A DNA stretch of 64,000 bases, from assembly GCA_016195405.1 (NCBI GenBank), contig JACPZP010000031.1:1-64000 (forward strand), read 5' to 3'. The DNA comes from Planctomycetota bacterium (lineage in GTDB: Bacteria; Planctomycetota; Planctomycetia; Gemmatales; Gemmataceae). The notes beneath the pieces were generated by a model. It saw only the letters and a program-made list of their open reading frames with translations. It was not told the origin of the DNA and did not search any database. The translations under genes were made by a program, and so were the position numbers. Every line of letters begins with the position of its first letter. Within the stretch, counting starts at the first letter, position 1. Below, in pieces: positions 61,228 through 64,000 of this stretch.

Positions 61228-62835
61228 TCAATTCGAGCCGTCGATTTCGGGGAGTTTCTGGCCGCGCAGGTCGGCGAGTTCGATCTGGATGCAGCCGGCG
61301 TCGGCGCGGCGCCATGCCCGCGCGGCGACCTCGGCGAAACGAATGGCTTCCTCGCTACGGCCCTGGCGCTCGCAAATCACCTGCATGCCTAAGGCGCCTC
61401 GGACCGAACCGGTGTCGTGAGCGAGCGCTTCCAGAAACGCCTCTTCGGCGGTTTCGAGCCGTCCTGATTTGAGCGCGGCCAAACCCCACGCCTCCATGTA
61501 ATAGGCGCCATGGCCCCAGGCATGATGGCGGTAGTCGTCCTTGGTCTTCTCCACCGTACGGGCAAGCAGCTTCAGTCCACCATCGGCAGCCCCGGTTAAG
61601 GCCATCAGCGTCCCTTGCGCTTCCCAGAGCCTCAGCTCGAGATCGCGGTCAGTACGTTTCGTCTGGTATCCTTGTTGCAGGACTGCCACCTCGGGAATCG
61701 CGCGTTCGATTTCACCCTTCTTCAAGTAGACGAGGGCTCGCATGTAGGCGGCTGTCAGCTTGTCGGTCTTGGCGGTCTGCTCGGCCAGCGCCAAAGCAGC
61801 CGGATAATCACGCTCGGCCAAGTTCATGCGGAACCAGAGATTGCGATGCGTGAGCTTGCAGTCTTCGGAGAGCTTCTTAATCTTTTTCGCCTCGGTGAAG
61901 CGCCCGTCGTGGGTCAGCGAAATCATCAAGGTTTCCAGATGATGGCTGAATTGCCAGTCGTCCTTCGCTTCGACGCCCTGCGCCTTGTGGTAAGCCTTTT
62001 CCAGCTCGATTGCATGGGCCGACCGGTCGGTGGTCTTGTCCCATCGGCCGATGCGCATAGCTAGGTGGGCCTGCATGTGGAAGGCGTGCGGTATCCCGGG
62101 GGACGACTGAATGTAGCCTTCCGCGTGCTGCCAACCGAGGGCCGGCCGACGAATGTTCTCGTAATGGTGCACCAGCTCGTGGTTGGCGCCGGGATGGAGC
62201 GGATTGACCTTGAGCAGCGCCTTGTAATAAGGGACGCCGGCGTTGGGACCATCGGCGACTTGGGCGCGGCAGAACCAGCCTTCTTCGTCGTCCTCATACA
62301 GGGTCAATAATTCGTCGAGCGATTTGGCGGCTTCCTGGCGGCGCTTGTCGGGCGCGACGCCCTCGAACATCCCCTTCTCTTTCAGCCGGGCGGTGATGAG
62401 CAAGCTTTCCGCATGGCTCGCCTTGGGGAGAAGCGCCTGGGCCTTCTTGAGCGCCTCGGCGTGATTGTTCTTGCCCCATTTCTCGATGGCCCGGCTCAGT
62501 CCCCACCAGGCCATGGCACAGTTGGGGTCGTGCTTGGCCGCGGTGTCGAAGGATCGCGCCGCTTCCATGTAGACGTATGAATACAAGTAGCCGAGCCCTT
62601 GATCGAAATACGCTTGGCATTCGGGTGAACTGGTGGTGACGTGGTACTTGAGCAGGCACAGATCGGGAATCAATTTGGCGGGAAACAGTTTGCTGAGGGG
62701 CAGCTTGTCGGGATCGTCCTTCGGTTTGGCTTTGGCGGGTGCTTTGTTAGTTTCCTTGTTGGGCTCCTGCGCGACCGCCTGAGTCAGCGCAAGGACAAGG
62801 GTCCAGACCACAGCGAGGCAACAGCGGGAGAGCAT
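61228..62835 (-). CDS. Secreted TPR-repeat protein
   Basis: This 535-residue exported protein has a signal peptide (CLAVVWTLVLALTQAVAQ) and a Lys/Pro-rich linker. Many helical repeats follow, about ten TPR-like units (for example FDTAAKHDPNCAMAWWGLSRAIE and 'EEAFLEALAHDTGSVRGALG'). The motif CQAYFDQGLGYLYSYVYMEAARSF at about 75-100 is characteristic of a family of planctomycete and proteobacterial secreted TPR proteins whose role is unknown. The ATG at 62835 is preferred to the in-frame ATG at 62877, which would leave a 14-residue polar leader. It heads the TPR / CxxC / rhaB operon. Confidence 0.8.
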   Translation of the reverse strand: MLSRCCLAVVWTLVLALTQAVAQEPNKETNKAPAKAKPKDDPDKLPLSKLFPAKLIPDLCLLKYHVTTSSPECQAYFDQGLGYLYSYVYMEAARSFDTAAKHDPNCAMAWWGLSRAIEKWGKNNHAEALKKAQALLPKASHAESLLITARLKEKGMFEGVAPDKRRQEAAKSLDELLTLYEDDEEGWFCRAQVADGPNAGVPYYKALLKVNPLHPGANHELVHHYENIRRPALGWQHAEGYIQSSPGIPHAFHMQAHLAMRIGRWDKTTDRSAHAIELEKAYHKAQGVEAKDDWQFSHHLETLMISLTHDGRFTEAKKIKKLSEDCKLTHRNLWFRMNLAERDYPAALALAEQTAKTDKLTAAYMRALVYLKKGEIERAIPEVAVLQQGYQTKRTDRDLELRLWEAQGTLMALTGAADGGLKLLARTVEKTKDDYRHHAWGHGAYYMEAWGLAALKSGRLETAEEAFLEALAHDTGSVRGALGMQVICERQGRSEEAIRFAEVAARAWRRADAGCIQIELADLRGQKLPEIDGSN

Positions 62836-63140
62836 GGTTCGGTTCCGCGGTGTGGGGTGGGAGTTTTCATAAGCCATTGTAATCGGAATCCTGACCGTGT
62901 CAGTAAGAATTCCTCAAATCTGGACGCCTTTTCTGGGCGAGTCATCCAGCCGTAGCGTAGATTCCACCTGGCGGATTCGTCGGATTGTTTCAGCGACATG
63001 CCGGATTGTATCTGTCCCATCGCGTCTCTGAAACCATTTGCCTAAAATGCACTTCCAACAGCAGTTACGTCTGCAAAGTTGCTTCAACGGCCTCTGAAGC
63101 AATCGCTTGGCCGCGGCGCACGCGTGTTCCTCCCAATTAG
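62836..63140. other. 305-base region between the TPR gene and uppP
   Basis: Apart from a possible N-terminal extension of the TPR gene (to 62877), no convincing gene is seen. An 82-codon minus-strand ORF (62914-63162) overlaps uppP's stop and has no protein-like features. No hairpin stands out. Confidence 0.5.
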
Positions 63141-63914
63141 TTATCGCATTACGAAGTACCAAAACGCCGCCGCGGCAACGATTCGATAAACGCCGAAGCC
63201 GATAAAAGTGTTGTTTTTGATGAAGCGCAGGAAGCCATGAATCGCGAGCATCGCCACGACGAAGGACACGACGGTCCCGATCGCGAGAAGAGCAAGCTGT
63301 TCGCCGCTGAATTGCAAAGACGTGTCGAGCAGTTTTCGGCCGCTGGCGGCGACCATGGTCGGCGCCGCGAGCAGGAATGAAAACTCAACAATCGTTTGGC
63401 GTTTGATCCCGAGCGCGAGGCCGCCGAGGATGGTCGCTCCGGCGCGCGAGACGCCGGGAATCATCGCGACGCTTTGCGCCAGGCCAATGCAGACCGCCTT
63501 CCAATAGGGCAGCTTGGCATTGTCGTCCTCGGAATCCAGGCGTTCGCCGTGAAGCAACTCGAAGACGATGAGAACGACGCCGCCGATCGCCAGCGCCCAA
63601 AGGGCTACGACATCATCTTCGAGGAGGCCGCGGATTCTCTTGTAAAACAGCGCGCCCAGAATGGCGGTTGGAACGAAGGCCGCCAAGACACGGGCCAGCA
63701 CTTGCCATTCGACCAGGAATTTCCGCCAATAGAGGACCACCACCGAGGCGATGGCCCCGCACTGGATGACGACGTCGAAAGTTGTGACGAAATCGTTTTC
63801 CTTATTGATGCCTTGGAGCGTCTCGGCAAGCATGAGGTGTGCCGTGGATGAAATCGGCAGAAATTCCGTCAGCCCTTCGACGATGCCCAAGATGAGGGCC
63901 TGGTAATAATTCAT
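63141..63914 (-). CDS. uppP: Undecaprenyl-diphosphatase
   Basis: This 257-residue membrane enzyme recycles undecaprenyl pyrophosphate to the monophosphate carrier for cell-wall precursors. Motif 1 (EGLTEFLPISSTAHLML) is at residues 14-30, and motif 2 (PGVSRAGATILGGL) is about residue 155-170. About eight TM segments are visible, and the full length fits BacA/UppP. The ATG at 63914 is the natural start. A further minus-strand gene ends 10 bases upstream, so it is probably part of an operon that extends past the window. Confidence 0.96.
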   Translation of the reverse strand: MNYYQALILGIVEGLTEFLPISSTAHLMLAETLQGINKENDFVTTFDVVIQCGAIASVVVLYWRKFLVEWQVLARVLAAFVPTAILGALFYKRIRGLLEDDVVALWALAIGGVVLIVFELLHGERLDSEDDNAKLPYWKAVCIGLAQSVAMIPGVSRAGATILGGLALGIKRQTIVEFSFLLAAPTMVAASGRKLLDTSLQFSGEQLALLAIGTVVSFVVAMLAIHGFLRFIKNNTFIGFGVYRIVAAAAFWYFVMR

Positions 63915-63924
63915 CCCTTATCCC

Positions 63925-64000
63925 TTATGCCGTGGTCACGGGCAAGGCCGCCGGACGGGTCCCAAAGTGTTTGGCCAGGAGAGCCAGGGCCGCGCCGCCC
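63925..64000 (-). CDS. C-terminal end of an unidentified protein
   Basis: On the minus strand the last 24 codons before a TAA (63925-63927) read as a GC-rich helix-like tail, GGAALALLAKHFGTRP, running out of the window at 64000. The composition and position, 10 bases from the uppP start on the same strand, suggest a real gene end. Too little is visible to name it. Confidence 0.5.
   Translation of the reverse strand, partial: GGAALALLAKHFGTRPAALPVTTA

Noticed and set aside
62914-63162. Small minus-strand ORF with a Cys/Arg-rich product, considered as a sigma-factor remnant
   Set aside because: The basic helix looked faintly like a helix-turn-helix, but no motif fits, and it overlaps the end of uppP.

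Overview
The window looks like chromosomal DNA of a planctomycete, most likely of the Gemmatales (Gemmata-type) lineage. The reasons are the high GC content, the DUF1559 (prepilin-like), DUF1501, DUF2891, TIGR03067 and PQQ-propeller proteins, the short secreted or lipoprotein-like hypotheticals, and the dispersed palindromes between genes. This placement is by family content; no rRNA marker is present. I found no tRNA, rRNA, CRISPR array, insertion sequence or prophage. Genes lie on both strands in short operons.

Layout. 1-3.4 kb: the 3' end of guaA, a GYF_2-like membrane protein and a GT87 glycosyltransferase. 3.6-7.4 kb (minus strand): a secreted TlpA-type thioredoxin with an in-frame UGA in its redox motif, an antitoxin-like orphan, a DUF7832-like protein and a DUF1501 protein. 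7.6-10.2 kb (plus): yceH, a pseudouridine synthase and a shortened MoeA. 11.5-14.4 kb (plus): obg, coaX and an MnmE-like GTPase without the MnmE C-terminus. 14.5-16.5 kb (minus): bacterioferritin and an NRAMP transporter. 16.7-21.5 kb (plus): an HME-type RND adaptor and pump. 21.6-29.2 kb: a PQQ propeller, a DUF1559 protein, a large secreted unknown, a tandem metallo-beta-lactamase-fold protein coupled to an ABC ATPase, and a small ORF. 29.6-34.7 kb: SodC, an MbfA-type ferritin/VIT1 protein, an SDR, an M24-like protein, a gamma carbonic anhydrase and an arginase-fold protein. 34.9-39.6 kb (minus): a four-gene operon of histidine kinase, NtrC-type regulator, membrane protein and DUF2891 protein. 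39.7-46.4 kb: small unknowns, a sirtuin, folD, an AI-2E-type permease, a DUF1559 pseudopilin, a HEAT lipoprotein and a half-size TauE/SafE. 46.4-50.2 kb: a GT2 glycosyltransferase, then a TolC-like protein and a PhnD-like binding protein. 50.3-55.0 kb (minus): a Bat operon (BatA, a BatB-BatC fusion, BatD and a damaged BatE). 55.3-64 kb: a membrane unknown, HAD, VOC and TIGR03067 proteins, two secreted unknowns, a TPR / CxxC / rhamnulokinase operon, uppP and the end of another gene.

The most notable signal is the split TlpA-like gene. Its reading frame is uninterrupted on both sides of one TGA, which sits where the first redox cysteine belongs (W-TGA-P-P-C). It is followed, inside the coding sequence, by a perfect 7-bp hairpin with a GGUC loop at a bacterial SECIS distance. 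This reads as a selenoprotein (U-x-x-C), not as two genes or a pseudogene.

Second-rank signals are a BatE gene whose SH3 end is present but out of frame, a double MBL protein whose two halves have lost different metal ligands, a SodC without its disulfide cysteines, a bacterioferritin without Glu127, and at least five families of intergenic palindromes, two of which recur within the window.
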